From: Tridacna crocea
Lineage: Eukaryota > Mollusca > Bivalvia > Cardiida > Cardiidae
DNA: 64,000 bases
NCBI GenBank assembly: GCA_943736015.1
Contig: OX031064.1
Coordinates: 38,119,361-38,183,360, forward strand
Direction: 5' to 3'
In this document: positions 51,119 to 62,334 of the stretch, piece by piece
How the letters are laid out: each line of letters begins with the position of its first letter
Numbering within the stretch: position 1 is the stretch's first letter
Position numbers and translations under genes: made by a program
The notes under the pieces: model-generated
The model's input: only the letters and a program-made list of their open reading frames with translations
Databases searched by the model: none
What the model was told of the DNA's origin: nothing

Positions 51119-51332
51119 TTAACCCATTACCACACAAGAAAATTTTAGACTGGTCCAAATTGAAAGCATATGCAGACGACAAACTAAAGGTGACTGAAAA
51201 ATTAAAATTTGTTCTGGGAAGGGTAGAAAACACTGTGGGAAAAGGAGAAAATGCTGGTTACCAGCATTTTCTCCTTTTCCCACAGTGATTTCAAAAGGCT
51301 TCTTTCTAAGGGATTGTGTGGTAAAGGGTTAA
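51119..51332 (-). mobile_element. piggyBac-type MITE, family A
   Basis: TTAACCCATTACCACACAAG to GTGGTAAAGGGTTAA; a short deletion in the right flank. Confidence 0.91.
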
Positions 51333-51339
51333 GGGTTTA

Positions 51340-51535
51340 AAATCCTGGTATACTGTAAACATTTTACCCAAAAATCTGATGTTTTCAAGGTCCTGAGGAA
51401 GTCTCAGGGCTTTTGACAACATTGCAGGAAAAAGGGAAAATTTGGCCTGCATAATTTTCTCCTTTTGCCACACATGTTTTCTTCCCTTTTCACTTTTCAC
51501 ATAACACAATTATCTTTGTCGACATATAAATCATG
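51340..51535 (+). mobile_element. Old MITE
   Basis: GGTCCTGAGGAAGTCTCAGG, decayed hairpin (GAAAATTTGGCCTGCATAAT), TTTGTCGACATATAAATC. Confidence 0.6.
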
Positions 51536-51895
51536 AATTGATGTATGCAGGTGCTTTCAATTTGTGCAAAAAATTTTGTGATGTTGTAAGACTGATACAA
51601 CTTACAAGGGAAATTATTTACAGTTCCCACAATTTACCTCAGGCAGACAACTTTATATTTGAGCTGTGCTCTGGAAAAAGGGGGCTTAATGCATCACCAC
51701 AATGTATTATTCCAACCAAAGTCATTACATAATATGGATCCATAAGAGTAATTCTTTTACATAACAGACTTAATCATGAGGTAGACTGGTGCTATGACAA
51801 TCAGAAAATTGACCAATGGCGAAAAGATTCAGCCCAGGTCAGCCTGCGTAGACTGCACAGGCTAAGCTGGGTTGATACTTTTTGCAGATGCATTA

Positions 51896-52124
51896 TTAAC
51901 TCATTACCAAACAACAAAATTTTAGGCTTGCCCAAATCGAAAGCATTTGCAGACAACAAAATAAAAGTGACTGAATATTTGAAATTTGTGACATGAAGGG
52001 TAGAAAACATTGTGGGAAAAGGAGAAAATGCTGGTTACCAGCATTTTCTCCTTTTTCCACAAGGTTTTCTAAAGGCTTCTTTCTCAGGGGTGTCAAAAGT
52101 GGGGACTGTGTGGTAATGGGTTAA
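51896..52124 (-). mobile_element. piggyBac-type MITE, family A
   Basis: TTAACTCATTACCAAACAAC to GTGGTAATGGGTTAA; hairpin nearly perfect. Confidence 0.92.
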
Positions 52125-52134
52125 GCAACCCTTT

Positions 52135-52235
52135 CACAGAGCATGGCTCATTCATTATTGTTCAGGAGTTTGATGCCATTTTAACAGCTTTGGTGATACC
52201 ACAGTGGCCAGTGCAGACCCCAGGTACACATAGTA
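52135..52235 (-). mobile_element. SINE fragment
   Basis: The body segment AGCTGTTAAAATGGCATCAA matches that of the SINE at 55.8 kb; the tRNA head is not clear. Confidence 0.5.
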
Positions 52236-52368
52236 TGTGTCCTATCTTTTTCTCAAACCAGAGCTGACAAAACTCTCTTCCCAAGCCGCTTGTCGCCTAC
52301 AAATGCTTTCAGTCTGGACAATCCAGATTTTGCTAAGTGGTAAAGAGTTGGACAAATTTTACCCATAC

Positions 52369-52826
52369 TTAAATCTTTACCAAACAACAAAATTTGAGAC
52401 TTGACCGAACTGAAAGCATCTGCAGATGACAAGGTAAATGTTGCTTAACCCTTTACCGCACAATCCCGATTTTCAATGACCCTTGAGGAAAAGACTTCTG
52501 AAAACATTGTGAGAAAGGGAGAAAATGGTGATAACCAGTATTTCTTTTTTTTCTCACAATATTTTCTAACAGGCGGCCATTAATTATTCATCTATTACAG
52601 ACAAATTTCATAATTTGAGTCACATGTACATAATTTGGGTCTGCAAATGCTTTCAGTTTAGACAAGTCTACTTTTTTGTTGTGTGGTAAAGAGTTAAATG
52701 TTTATTTCTCTCTTTATACAGTAGAAAACATTGTAGGAAAAGGAGCATTTTCTCCTTCTCCCACAGTGCTTCTAAAGGCTTTTAAACTAAAACTATCGTA
52801 AAAACTTGGAATTATTTGGTAAACAG
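52369..52826 (-). mobile_element. MITE, family A, split by another copy
   Basis: Left part ends GGTAAATGTTGC; right part resumes ATGTTTATTTCTC and TACAGTAGAAAACATTG and ends ATTATTTGGTAAACAG. Confidence 0.78.
52445..52697 (+). mobile_element. piggyBac-type MITE, family A, nested
   Basis: TTAACCCTTTACCGCACAAT to GTGTGGTAAAGAGTTAA; a 25-bp insertion right of the hairpin. Confidence 0.87.
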
Positions 52827-53062
52827 CGTTATCACAGACTTTTTGAAGTGGCACAAAGCAAATCTGTTTCATGAGGTATTGTCAACTAATACTCCAGTAA
52901 ATACTGACATCATTGTTAGGTCATCAATAGGTAACAGAAAAGGCTTAATCCCTCTGATCCAGAAAATCCTAAGCCTATTCAGACTTCCTTCTGATTTTCC
53001 ATGTCTATGGTGTCTTATCATGATACAAACCAATTTGTCCTTCACTTAATTTCACGCTTTAA

Positions 53063-53175
53063 CGTACCTTTTACCAAAGTTTAACAATCCTGCCTTAAAT
53101 TTAACAATGCTGTGGAAGAAAGAGTTATGAAAACATTGTGGGAAAGGGAGAGTGGTGGTTTATATACCATGTGAC
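53063..53175 (+). mobile_element. MITE left half
   Basis: GTACCTTTTACCAAAG, ATTGTGGGAAAGGGAGAG; cut by the next copy. Confidence 0.6.
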
Positions 53176-53404
53176 TTAACTCTTTACCACACAATCCCGA
53201 TTTTTAACGACCATGAGAAAGACACCTTTTGAAAACACAGTGGGAAAAGGAGAAAATGCTGGTAACCAGCATTTTCTCCTTTTCCCACAATGTTTTCTAC
53301 CCTTCACAAAAAAAAATTCAAATTTTCAGTCACTTTCATTTTGTAGTCTGCAAATGTTTTCAGTTTGGACAAACCTAAACTATGGTCGTTTGGTAATGAG
53401 TTAA
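53176..53404 (+). mobile_element. piggyBac-type MITE, family A
   Basis: TTAACTCTTTACCACACAAT to GTTTGGTAATGAGTTAA; arms match except one pair (CAGT/AATG). Confidence 0.93.
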
Positions 53405-53927
53405 ATGGCAGATTCTGACCATCTTTGCCAGCCAAGGGTGAACTCACTGTGTGGTTCTTGGAGCCATGTACCAGTAGTAATTGTCATCCCTTGGCTTGCA
53501 ATAATTGACTTTGACCTCAACAATGTCAAAGTATTCAATGCATTAACATAATCAACTTGCTTTTATCTTTAAAAGCAGACAATTTTTGAAAATATTGTAA
53601 CAAGTACTTCATTCCTTAAATTATAAATGTTTCACAGATCTGTGCATGGAGTTACCAATAACAAATTGGTGTTAATCTTCATCACTGATACATGTACTGT
53701 ATGTATTAGTTTATTATGCTGTTTAAAACCTTAAACTTCTTTACATTAAAAGAAACTTTCAAGCCAATAGTAAAAATGTCAATTCAGCTATTTCAAAGTA
53801 TGCTTTTTCCTTTTTCTGGAAATAATCTCCTTATCAGACAGTGTAGAACAAGTTGAAAATCTTTTGTGTGATCTGATCTTGATATATACTGCTGAATACA
53901 AATGAGTTGTGTCTTCAGCAGACTTAA

Positions 53928-54525
53928 GGGGTTATTACCATTAATGTAGCAAACTCTAGGCTTGCACAAACTTAAAGCCTTTTGCAGAAAACAGTTCAAA
54001 AGTTTGCACAAATGATTATCTCTGTCTTTAGCGGTGTCCACACGTGCAAGCTTTACCGGTTTGTGCAAGTGAGCCTGTATGTGTGGACGGTAAGCCTGTA
54101 TAAGCGCGGTCTGCAAAACCGTTGACATGTCAAAGATTTTAGCGTACGGTGAAGCTTGCGCTGTGTAGACAGGCGTCATGCCGTGTCTTCAGTCTTTAGT
54201 GTAGTAAGCAGTAAAAAAACGCGAGTAGATCTTTTTCATCAGACATGACCGTCACCACCAAGATCTAAACAGGAACTGAAGTTTGCATGTGCTTACTTGA
54301 AACATGTGGACACGCATCCTATTTTATCCTATTTGCACAACTTATACTGCGCAAGTAAGCCTACGGTAAAGCTTGCACGTGTGGACACCGCTTTTGATAG
54401 GGTACATTTTCCTTGGAGGAAAAGAGAGAAAATGCTGGTTACAAGCTTCTACTTGTCCCAACGGCGTTTTTGAAAGGCTTCATATTAAAGAGTTGTCTAA
54501 ATACTGAATAGTCTGTTAAAGTGTT
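53928..54525 (-). mobile_element. MITE, family A, split by a TIR MITE
   Basis: Left part AGGCTTGCACAAACTTAAAG to GTCTTTA; right part TTTTGATAGGGTACATTTTC to GTCTGTTAAAG. Confidence 0.75.
54031..54391. mobile_element. TIR MITE with 28-bp perfect ends
   Basis: 361 bp with inverted ends GCGGTGTCCACACGTGCAAG and CTTGCACGTGTGGACACCGC extending to 28 bp without mismatch. Flanks TTA/TTT could be a decayed 3-bp duplication as in PIF/Harbinger. It interrupts a family A MITE. Confidence 0.75.
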
Positions 54526-55106
54526 GAATAATATTATGTTCTCAGCAAATTTTATGGTAATTATTTAGAGTGAACTGACTTATAATTGTGTCTGTCTTTT
54601 ATTGCTCAATGTAATTTCGAAGATGTTTTGGATGAATGAATTCTTTTCCATTATAAAATCATTGTTCTTTATAAACAAATTTCTTAATTTCAAAAATTTT
54701 AAATATTCGTTAAAACGTTTTCTCTTTAGTTCTGTTTTGAAGGCATTTTGATTTAGTTAACTTTGAATTACATTTAATCATGCACTTTCACAACAGAAAA
54801 TGAGGACATCTTACATTTCCTGTTTACTGCACTCAGGTCATATTCTGTTTTTTGGTCACAGGTAGAGCTGAGTCTATGACTTCTCTGGTAAAATCTAGGG
54901 AACTGACAGACATAAATCTGCTAGATGTTGTAGTTATATGACAAATACAATGTTGAAATCTGCTTTAAACCTTTTCAGACATAGAATTTACTAAACAACC
55001 ATATATGGAAAAATTATGTCAATGGCTAGATCAGAAAAATGGATGAAAGACCCTATCAACAGTAGAATGAGTAACAAGTTGGCATGTCACTAAATGACAG
55101 ATGATG

Positions 55107-55333
55107 TTTAGCCGTCAGCAAACAACCCTGTGTTTTAAACCCAAAGGAAGATGGTCATAGGAAAAATTGTGGAAAAAGGAGAAAATGTTGGTATCCAGCA
55201 TTTTCTCCTTTTCCCACAATGTTTTCTAACTTAAAACAGACAAATCGTGTACTTAAAGCTGTATTAATTTATCAAACAGCAGATACTGTGATTATGGACA
55301 AGTCCAAAACTGTATCTTCTGGTAAAGAGTTGC
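55107..55333 (+). mobile_element. piggyBac-type MITE, family A, diverged
   Basis: TTTAGCCGTCAGCAAACAAC to TCTGGTAAAGAGTTGC; hairpin intact. Confidence 0.82.
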
Positions 55334-55424
55334 TAGAAATGAATAAGATTACATTTCTAAAGGTCAATCCAGGGAGTGAAAGTCCAGATTCAACATTATA
55401 AATGACAGATAAATCTGTCAATAC

Positions 55425-55544
55425 CTGGAGTCCGACAGTCAATTTATCCACCTTTCTCCCTAATAAATCTGCTATATACAGTACAATAAACTCTTTTGAA
55501 GTTAATCCATGGAGTGCCAACTGCAGAGTGTGTTTGAGAAAGAT
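55425..55544 (-). CDS. Possible exon of an unidentified gene
   Basis: 120 bp between acceptor AAATTAG and donor CTCCAG|GTATTG, phase 0 on both sides. It reads IFLKHTLQLALHGLTSKEFI, VLYIADLLGRKVDKLTVGLQ, with protein-like amphipathic helices. The frame stays open past the donor, so the exon could be longer. The family is not recognised; a HEAT/ARM-like helical protein is only a guess. It could join in frame to the segment at 50,447-50,725. Confidence 0.45.
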
Positions 55545-55811
55545 CTAATTTTCAGTCATAAAATCTGTCTCAAAAAAGTCATTTTCAGAGCATTTTTGAG
55601 ATACAGTTTTCCCAAGATGTTTCAAAACTTACCAATGGATATCAATGAATACACTAAGTCACTTTAAAAGGCAAAGGGGTATGTCATAAAAAAGGGCTTC
55701 ACAAAGCCAGGCAACATCAGCTTGTGCAAAGGAAGCAAACAAGAAGAGTATCTTTGACCTCCATGACCTTGGAACTTGGTGAGATCTCAGGGCTCTGCAC
55801 ATTTAAGGTGC

Positions 55812-55960
55812 TTTTGATTGATTGATTGTATTGGAGTTTAATGCTGAGTTTAACACCATTTTAACAGCTAAGGTCATATAACAGCAGTCGGTGCACCTGG
55901 TATCGAGCTCACAACCACCAGGTCATGGATATGCTAACTATTAAACTACCTGGCCCTCAA
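55812..55960 (-). mobile_element. tRNA-derived SINE
   Basis: Minus strand: GGTAGTTTAATAGTTAGC (A box), GAGCTCGATACCAGG (B box), then body GTTAAAATGGTGTTAAAC and a CAATCAATCAATCAA tail. Confidence 0.72.
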
Positions 55961-56108
55961 ATGTTCAAATAAAATAATGCGGTCTTTTTTATTCATTTTG
56001 TGTTCAATCCCAGTTTCAACATTGTTTCAATTACTGATATGAAGGCAGCAAGTTCATCCAGATGAGAGAGAAGTTTTTATAAATATTTCAGTAATGACTA
56101 TCATCAAT

Positions 56109-56308
56109 TTTAACTCATTACCAAATGACAGAATTTTAGGTTTGTCCAAATCGACAGCATTTGCAGACTATAAAATAAAAGTGACTGAAAATTTGAAATT
56201 TGTTTTGTGAAGGGTAGAAAACATTGTGGGAAAAGGAGAAATTGCTGGTTACTAGCATTTTCTCCTTTTCCCGTAATGTTTTCTAAAGGCTTCTTTCTCA
56301 GGGTCACG
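56109..56308 (-). mobile_element. MITE, family A, right end replaced by a SINE
   Basis: TTAACTCATTACCAAATGAC through the hairpin to TTTCTCAGGGTCACG. Confidence 0.87.
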
Positions 56309-56311
56309 AAA

Positions 56312-56400
56312 GAGAAATTGGCTAAGCTGGGAACTGAACCAGAGAATCCAAAGTTTCAGGCCCTTTTCATCACAGTATGAGCAACTGGGCCAAAATTTAA
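56312..56400 (-). mobile_element. Probable SINE head fragment
   Basis: Minus strand GGTTCAGTTCCCAGC (B box) downstream of GTTGCTCATACTGTG. It replaces the right end of the MITE at 56.1 kb. Confidence 0.4.
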
Positions 56401-56917
56401 GGCCATGTTCAATCCATCTTTGCAAGCCAAGGGTGACGATCCACTACGCTACTCTATCCTTGGAGGATCAAGCTTGATTTGATCGATTCGCATTTTCATT
56501 GGTTGCAGCTAGCTCTAACTGCACAAATCAAATCGATCGTAGCATTTCATTTTTGATAAAAATAGAACAAGGTCGAGACCTTTCGGATAAAAAATAGAAG
56601 GTAAACATGAATACCTCCTTGGATGTTTGCCGGATCTGTAATTATTTATTACCGAAAAAAATATAGACAAACAATATTTACAGAAAGTTTCAGTGTGACC
56701 AATCAATTATCAGAGGTGTTAGGCTGTATCTCAGCACCTGACCATGGAATGTCGAAGTACGTTTGTGGTTATTGCTTCATGTTGAATTATTGAATTCGTA
56801 AAAATGGTTTGTAAAACGATATTTCATTGGCTATAAGAAGTATGATGTAAAAGGAAATAATAAGTAGCATCCAATAGGAGGCATATCATGGAAATCTCAA
56901 AACCGGGGATACGATGG

Positions 56918-57117
56918 TAAGATCCAAGAAAGAAGCCTCTAGAAAACATTGTGGGAAAAGGAGAAAATGCTGATAACCAGCATTTACTCCTTTTCCCACG
57001 ATGTTTTCTCTCCTCTTTGATACAAATTTCAAATTTTCAGTCACTTTTATTTTGACGTCTGCAATTTGCTTTCAAGTTGGACCCGTCTAAAATTTTTGTT
57101 GTTTTGTAAAGAGTTAA
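56918..57117 (+). mobile_element. MITE, family A, left end missing
   Basis: AAGAAAGAAGCCTCTAG, intact hairpin, right end TTTTGTAAAGAGTTAA. Confidence 0.82.
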
Positions 57118-57307
57118 GCAGCCTTTCCTCAGAGCATAATTATCACTTTCACCTGGTGAAAAATCCTAAAATTAGGTAAAAAATAGTCACTAAGATCAAG
57201 ATGAGCTAGAATGTTTTCAAAGCCGCTATTTTTACACTTTTATATAATACATATTTTTGTATCTGGCAGGTTTTCGTTGATTTAGAGAGCTTACAATTAT
57301 AAGCTGT

Positions 57308-57538
57308 TTAAATCTTCACCAGACAACAAAATATTGGACTAAACCAAATTGAAAGCATTATCGCAGACGATAATTTCAGTTTGGCTCAAGTGATGTAATT
57401 TGCCTTTGACAGGGTGGAAAATATTGTGGGAAAAGAAGAAAATCCTGGTTACCAGCATTTTCTCCTTTTTCCACAATGTTTTCAATAGGCTTCTTCCAAA
57501 GGGTCTATAAAACTCTGGATTGTTGGGTAAAGAATTAA
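57308..57538 (-). mobile_element. piggyBac-type MITE, family A
   Basis: TTAAATCTTCACCAGACAAC to GTTGGGTAAAGAATTAA. Shares TTAA with the next copy. Confidence 0.88.
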
Positions 57539-57772
57539 CCCTTTACCATAAAAGCCCATGTACATGTCTCTACAGCCTTGTGGTCAAAGTGGCTAATGAA
57601 ACAGTAGGAGAAAGAGAAAATGCTGATAAGCAGAATTTTCTCCATTCCAACCATTGATCATTTTCATCTCTTTAAAACTAGCATTCAAATCACATTCAGG
57701 TTTGTCATATACCAATTGCTTTCAATAGAGAATGTCAGATCTGAATTTTGTCAGCCGGACAAAAAAATTTAA
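57535..57772 (+). mobile_element. Old MITE, family A
   Basis: TTAACCCTTTACCATAAAAG; hairpin GAAAATGCTGATAAGCAGAA; right end decayed. Confidence 0.72.
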
Positions 57773-57884
57773 ACTCTTGCAAAAGCGTGCCAACTGTTTT
57801 TGTAAAACTACTATCTACTTGACCTGTTTCTATTTTAAATCAGCTTATATCTTATAGTGCCAAATAAAATGTACATTTTTCTAT

Positions 57885-57957
57885 TTTACCCTTTACCAAA
57901 GAATCCCTGGTTTTCACGACCCAGTCGCAAAGAAGGCTTTTGAAAACATGTAAACAT
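57885..57957 (+). mobile_element. MITE left-half fragment
   Basis: TTACCCTTTACCAAAGAATC to GGCTTTTGAAAACATG, then cut by the next copy. Confidence 0.7.
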
Positions 57958-58184
57958 TTAACCAAACAATCCCAACTTTTAACGACCCTAAGAAAAAAAG
58001 CCTTTGAAAACATTGTAGGAAAAGGAGAAAACACTGGTAACCAGCATTTTCTCCTTTTCCAACAATGTTTTCTACCCTTCCAAAATGAAATTTCAATTTT
58101 TTAGGCAAATAAATTTTGTCGTCTGCAAAATTAATGCTTTTAATTCGGACAAGCCAAAAATTATGTCGTTTGTTAATGAGTTAA
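57958..58184 (+). mobile_element. piggyBac-type MITE, family A
   Basis: TTAACCAAACAATCCCAACT (end slightly short) to GTTTGTTAATGAGTTAA; hairpin intact. Confidence 0.88.
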
Positions 58185-58189
58185 GAGGA

Positions 58190-58312
58190 TAACATACTTG
58201 AAAAGGGGTAAATGCTGGTAACATCAGTATTTCCTCCTATTCATACAATATTTTTCTCAGGTCTGTTTTCTCAAGGTGAATAAAAGTTAGGATTGTCTGG
58301 TAAACGGTTTGG
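58190..58312 (-). mobile_element. MITE right-half remnant
   Basis: AAATGCTGGTAACATCAGTA, then GTTAGGATTGTCTGGTAAAC. Confidence 0.6.
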
Positions 58313-58780
58313 CCTGTCTAGGACAATATATGAAATGGTGACGTTTACATTAATTTAGCTGTTTTTTAAGAATGCTGCGTCTGGATACTGTAACAGTTTG
58401 TTTAAAATAACCATAGAATGATGATATTTCATACAAAATTTCAAAGCCCTGATGTTGAATCCCAGGGGACCCAATTTTACACACATCCCTAGGGTGAGGC
58501 CAGGCCAGTAGTTGTGACCATTATTAGTCATCTTTGAGACATAATTCTGACAATTTTATAATATAAAGAAATGCTACATGTCAAAGCTAGACTCCTTTGA
58601 CTTCAGACAAAGTTGTTTTTTTTTTAATTTCTCCATGCTACAAGCTTAAAACATATTTATTACAACCCAAGGCCAGCCTATCCCTGGCTTTCATCATTGG
58701 AACAATATGAACATTTGAGCAAGGAACATCAGAAAGTCCAAACTGAAGCAAACTGTCTCTGAGCATTCAGCATTTTCTCC
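58313..58780. other. No gene seen
   Basis: A part near 58,450-58,540 (CCCAGGGGACCCAATTTTAC) recalls the repeat unit of the pearl-like element; otherwise plain. Confidence 0.45.
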
Positions 58781-58839
58781 TTTTCCAAATTTTGCTTTAA
58801 AAAGTACACCATCATAGTCTTACAAAGACAGAACCATTG

Positions 58840-59054
58840 TAGACAAAGCCTTAGACTGGTCCAAATTCAAAGCACTTGCAGACGACAATTGTAACTTAAA
58901 AATTGAAAGTTAAAATTTGTTTCCAACAGGGTATAAAACATTGTGGGAATAGGAGAAAATGCTGGTTACCAGCATTTTCTCCTTTTCCTACAATGTTTTC
59001 AAAGGCTTTTTTCTTAGTGTCATTAAAAATCAATTGTGTGATACAGAGTTAACT
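58840..59054 (-). mobile_element. piggyBac-type MITE, family A, left end decayed
   Basis: GACTGGTCCAAATTCAAAGC, intact hairpin, right end GTGTGATACAGAGTTAA. Confidence 0.82.
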
Positions 59055-59084
59055 GTTTACAGGTTTTCAAAAGCCTCCTTTACC

Positions 59085-59170
59085 AGCATTTTCTCCTTTT
59101 CCCACAATGTTTTCAGAAGGCTTCTATCTCTGGATCGTAAAAACCAGGGATTGTTTGGTAAAGGGTTAAA
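59085..59170 (-). mobile_element. MITE right half
   Basis: CCAGCATTTTCTCCTTTTCC to TTTGGTAAAGGGTTAA. Confidence 0.8.
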
Positions 59171-59172
59171 GG

Positions 59173-59398
59173 ATGAACACTTTACCAAACAACAAAATTT
59201 TAGACTTGTCCAAATTGAAAATACTTAAATGGAACAAAATAAATGTGAAAAATTAAAATTTGTTTCAAGAATGGCAGAAAATGTTGAGGGAAAAGAAGAT
59301 AATGCTGATTACCAGCATTTTCTTCATTTCCCACAATGTTTTCAAAAGGATTCTTTCTCAAGGTCGTTGAAGTTGGGATTATGGAGTAAAGGATTAAA
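59173..59398 (-). mobile_element. piggyBac-type MITE, family A
   Basis: CACTTTACCAAACAACAAAA to GGAGTAAAGGATTAA; hairpin with several mismatches. Confidence 0.85.
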
Positions 59399-59738
59399 TT
59401 AGGATTATCTGTTTCCAATACAGTCCGGAACTTGATCACAAAATAAATATTGTTGTGTAGAGACCCCAGACACTCCAGTTTGTCGATCAGTGCATTGACA
59501 GGTCGGTTCTACTGAATTAAAAATTTGACAAACATCCAAGGAATTTAATACCTTTCTGTAATATTTTAATAGTTTTATGTCAAACTTTAAACACTCTTGC
59601 AATAGTATGTAGTATTAAAATATTGGAGTATTCCAAATCTTAACTCTCAAAAAGTTGAGAAAAAAAAAAGGCAAACATTTACAAAATAAGATTTAAACTG
59701 ATGTAGTTTCATTTTTGCTTTGGTCAAGAATGCCAAAT

Positions 59739-60821
59739 GGCCGTGTCACACAGCACTTATGCATAAATTACGCATAAACTACGGATAAAATTTGAGGCAT
59801 ATGCGGCGATACACAATACATGCGCAATATACGTAATTCATATGTTTTTCATATGCATTTCATTCGTCTCCGTGTGCAGCGAGTGCAGTCCAGGGTGAGC
59901 ATACGTGGTAATAACCGAAAATGGTTTTGAGCTGTCAAAATTTTTTGGATGTACTTAATCTATGCATAATTCACGGAGTTTTTATGTAGTATTTACGAAA
60001 TTTATGCATAATTCATACACATATGAGTGCAATACATACGAGATTGTTTCGCAAAGTTGGCAATTTTCACAACCGTTCCACGTATGTCCGTGTATGTTTA
60101 ACAAACATTTCACGATTAAACACTCATGTATCGCAGATGTATCACTTATATTTCGCGTATATCGCTAAGAACTACACACATTACGCACGGATCACTTATA
60201 AAAACAAATGAAATACACTACAATTACGCTGGAATCACATACGCTGCTTCACGCAAGAAACGCGTATGGGGACAGGGTATATAAACCGGCAGATTTCGGA
60301 CCACTGCATCAGTCTCCATTGAGCCGTCCATAAGTTTCACATCTCTGCCGTATGACATCCAAGAGAGGAGACCATGAACCACCAACGCATACCAGCAAGA
60401 ACTTGTGGGGGAGTATCAACACCAGCAAGAGCTTGTGGGGCAGCATCACCATTGGTGCCATGACCATCACCAGTAGCTTCGGGAAGATCATCAGGTGGGG
60501 GTTTGAAGTTCTTGGAAAGGAACTTGGGCCTTCCCCTTTCTCCCTGCCTTCCCTGGGCTCAAACTCGATGACTCTGCATGTTTCTTTGCCGGCATAATCA
60601 CACCTTCTTTTTTCCGTGGATATGCATGTTCTTTGCGCAGTTTATTTGTGTTTCATGCGTAGTTTATACATAGTTTCTGCATCGCTCTTACGTGATTCAT
60701 CTGTCAAAATTTCACGTATAACAACCAACTCTTCTATCATCGTCGCATATAAATCCAGACTTTTCAATTTTTATGCGTAAATCATGCGAAATTTATACGT
60801 CAATGGCTGTGTGACATGGCC
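59739..60821. mobile_element. TIR transposon with AT-rich subterminal repeats
   Basis: 1,083 bp, ends GGCCGTGTCACACAGC and GCTGTGTGACATGGCC (one mismatch), flanked by AT on both sides. Both ends carry many ATGCATAA/TACGCATAA motifs. The GC-richer centre has a TATAAA box (about 60,280) and on the minus strand a short frame starting MPAKKHAESS that stops after 34 codons. Superfamily uncertain: a 2-bp AT duplication would fit ISL2EU, and Harbinger relatives are another option. Confidence 0.68.
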
Positions 60822-61014
60822 ATAAGCAAAGCCGAGTAGATTAAGTCAGGCTGCATTTTCTATTCCTTTCCTATCTTGATCCTTGCCATGGAGGCATTAA
60901 ATTGCTACAATTATATTAAATTCTACATTTCACAACTTTGATGATGTATAATTCTAATTAAGTCCAAATAAAGGGCTGAAGACAACTTGGCTCTCAAATG
61001 ATGATATTTGGCTA

Positions 61015-61165
61015 AGAGTCTGGAAGAGTTAAACATTGTGGGTAAAGAAGAAAATGCTGCATGGTTTCCAACATTTTTGTTTCCAAAAAACCTATATTGT
61101 CTGGGTAATTAAAACTTGCTGGCTGCGTGGTTTCGGTGGGGCTGTTTGGTAAAGAGCTGAAGGAG
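61015..61165 (-). mobile_element. Old MITE remnant
   Basis: TTGTGGGTAAAGAAGAAAAT, then CTGTTTGGTAAAGAGCTGA. Confidence 0.6.
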
Positions 61166-61302
61166 TGGAGGGAGGGGAGGGGGAGGTTGGGCCCGTGGTT
61201 GACAGCCATTTAGAAAGATTTGTAATCAAAAGCTACATAAATTGGTGGCAACGGCTGCAAAAGAGTGTCCTCAGATGAGGCATAATAGTTACCTAATCTT
61301 AG

Positions 61303-61534
61303 TTATTCCTTTACCACTCAATAACAACGTAAACCACCATTGACGAAAAAACCTTTTGAAAACATGGTGGGAAAAGGAGAAAATGCTGGTAACCAGCATT
61401 TTCTTCTTTTTCCACAATGTTTTCTACCCTATCAAGATCAAATTACAATATTTGTTTCACATTTAAATTGTCCTCTGCAATTCAATGCTTTCAATTTGGA
61501 CAAGGCTAAAATTTTGTCATCTGGTAAAGAGTTG
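61303..61534 (+). mobile_element. piggyBac-type MITE, family A
   Basis: TATTCCTTTACCACTCAATA to CATCTGGTAAAGAGTTGA; hairpin nearly intact. Confidence 0.87.
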
Positions 61535-61921
61535 AACATCTCCAGAGCAACTCAAGAAGCATGAAATTGTGGAAGCAAGATTCTGTGATTATAGATTTAA
61601 AATCCTGAGTAATCTATCCACACTACCGGTATTTTTCATAAAACTGGACAAAACAGTCCTAAAGATCTACATAGAATATGGTGCAATTGCTATATTTCAA
61701 ATAGAGGCAAATATTTTCGTATCATAACAACCAAATTAAAAGTTCTCATGAAGACCTTTTTCATATAGGCTATCTCAGCAGCTTCAGTCTTTCAATTATG
61801 AAAGTAATGGGTCATAGACTTGGTATTTCCCCTGACAATATCATGTAACATCATCTTTTTCATACAGGCTATCTCGGCAGCCTCTGTCTTTTAATATGAG
61901 CGTGAGGGGACGTAGACTTAA

Positions 61922-62160
61922 AGCGACAATTCATATTGTTGTCTGCAAATGCTTTCTTTCTGGTCAAGTATAAAATCTATTCATTTGCAAAATGTTAAGT
62001 ATGCAGATAAAACAGCAAAGTTTGTGGTGAAAGTGAAAGAGCACCGTTGGAATAGGAGAAAATGCAGCAGTGGGTTACCCACCTTTTCTCATTCTTTTAA
62101 CAATGTTTTCAAATGCCTTCTTTTACAGGATCATTAAGTCTTACGCTTACAGTAAAAGTA
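61922..62160 (-). mobile_element. MITE pieces
   Basis: A right-half scrap (TTGTTGTCTGCAAATGCTTT) then a decayed hairpin (GGAATAGGAGAAAATGCAGC). Confidence 0.5.
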
Positions 62161-62334
62161 ATGATTTGTCCAAATTGAAAACATCTGAAGCTGGCAGATT
62201 CAAATAATGGAATCAGACTTTGAAAGGGGAGAAAATGAAGTGTTTTCACTGTCCCCCAATGTTTTCAATAGGTCTCTTCCTTAACTTTTATTACATATGA
62301 TTGTTTGATTAAGGGTGCAGTTGTGCTAAGCACT

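Noticed and set aside
51612-51760. Minus-strand open stretch reading LMDPYYVMTLVGIIHCGDAL
   Set aside because: The only good donor lies beyond a stop in that frame; too weak to call an exon.
52816-53049. 77-codon plus-strand frame (LKWHKANLFHEVLSTNT)
   Set aside because: Opposite strand to the other genes, starts in a MITE end, and I see no conserved motif. Left out for lack of support.
53793-54179. 128-codon minus-strand frame
   Set aside because: It spans a MITE and the end of a TIR element; the composition is repeat-derived and no splice context supports it.
54840-54930. Possible minus-strand exon (SVSSLDFTREVIDSALPVTK)
   Set aside because: Two frames look equally open and splice borders disagree with the better one.
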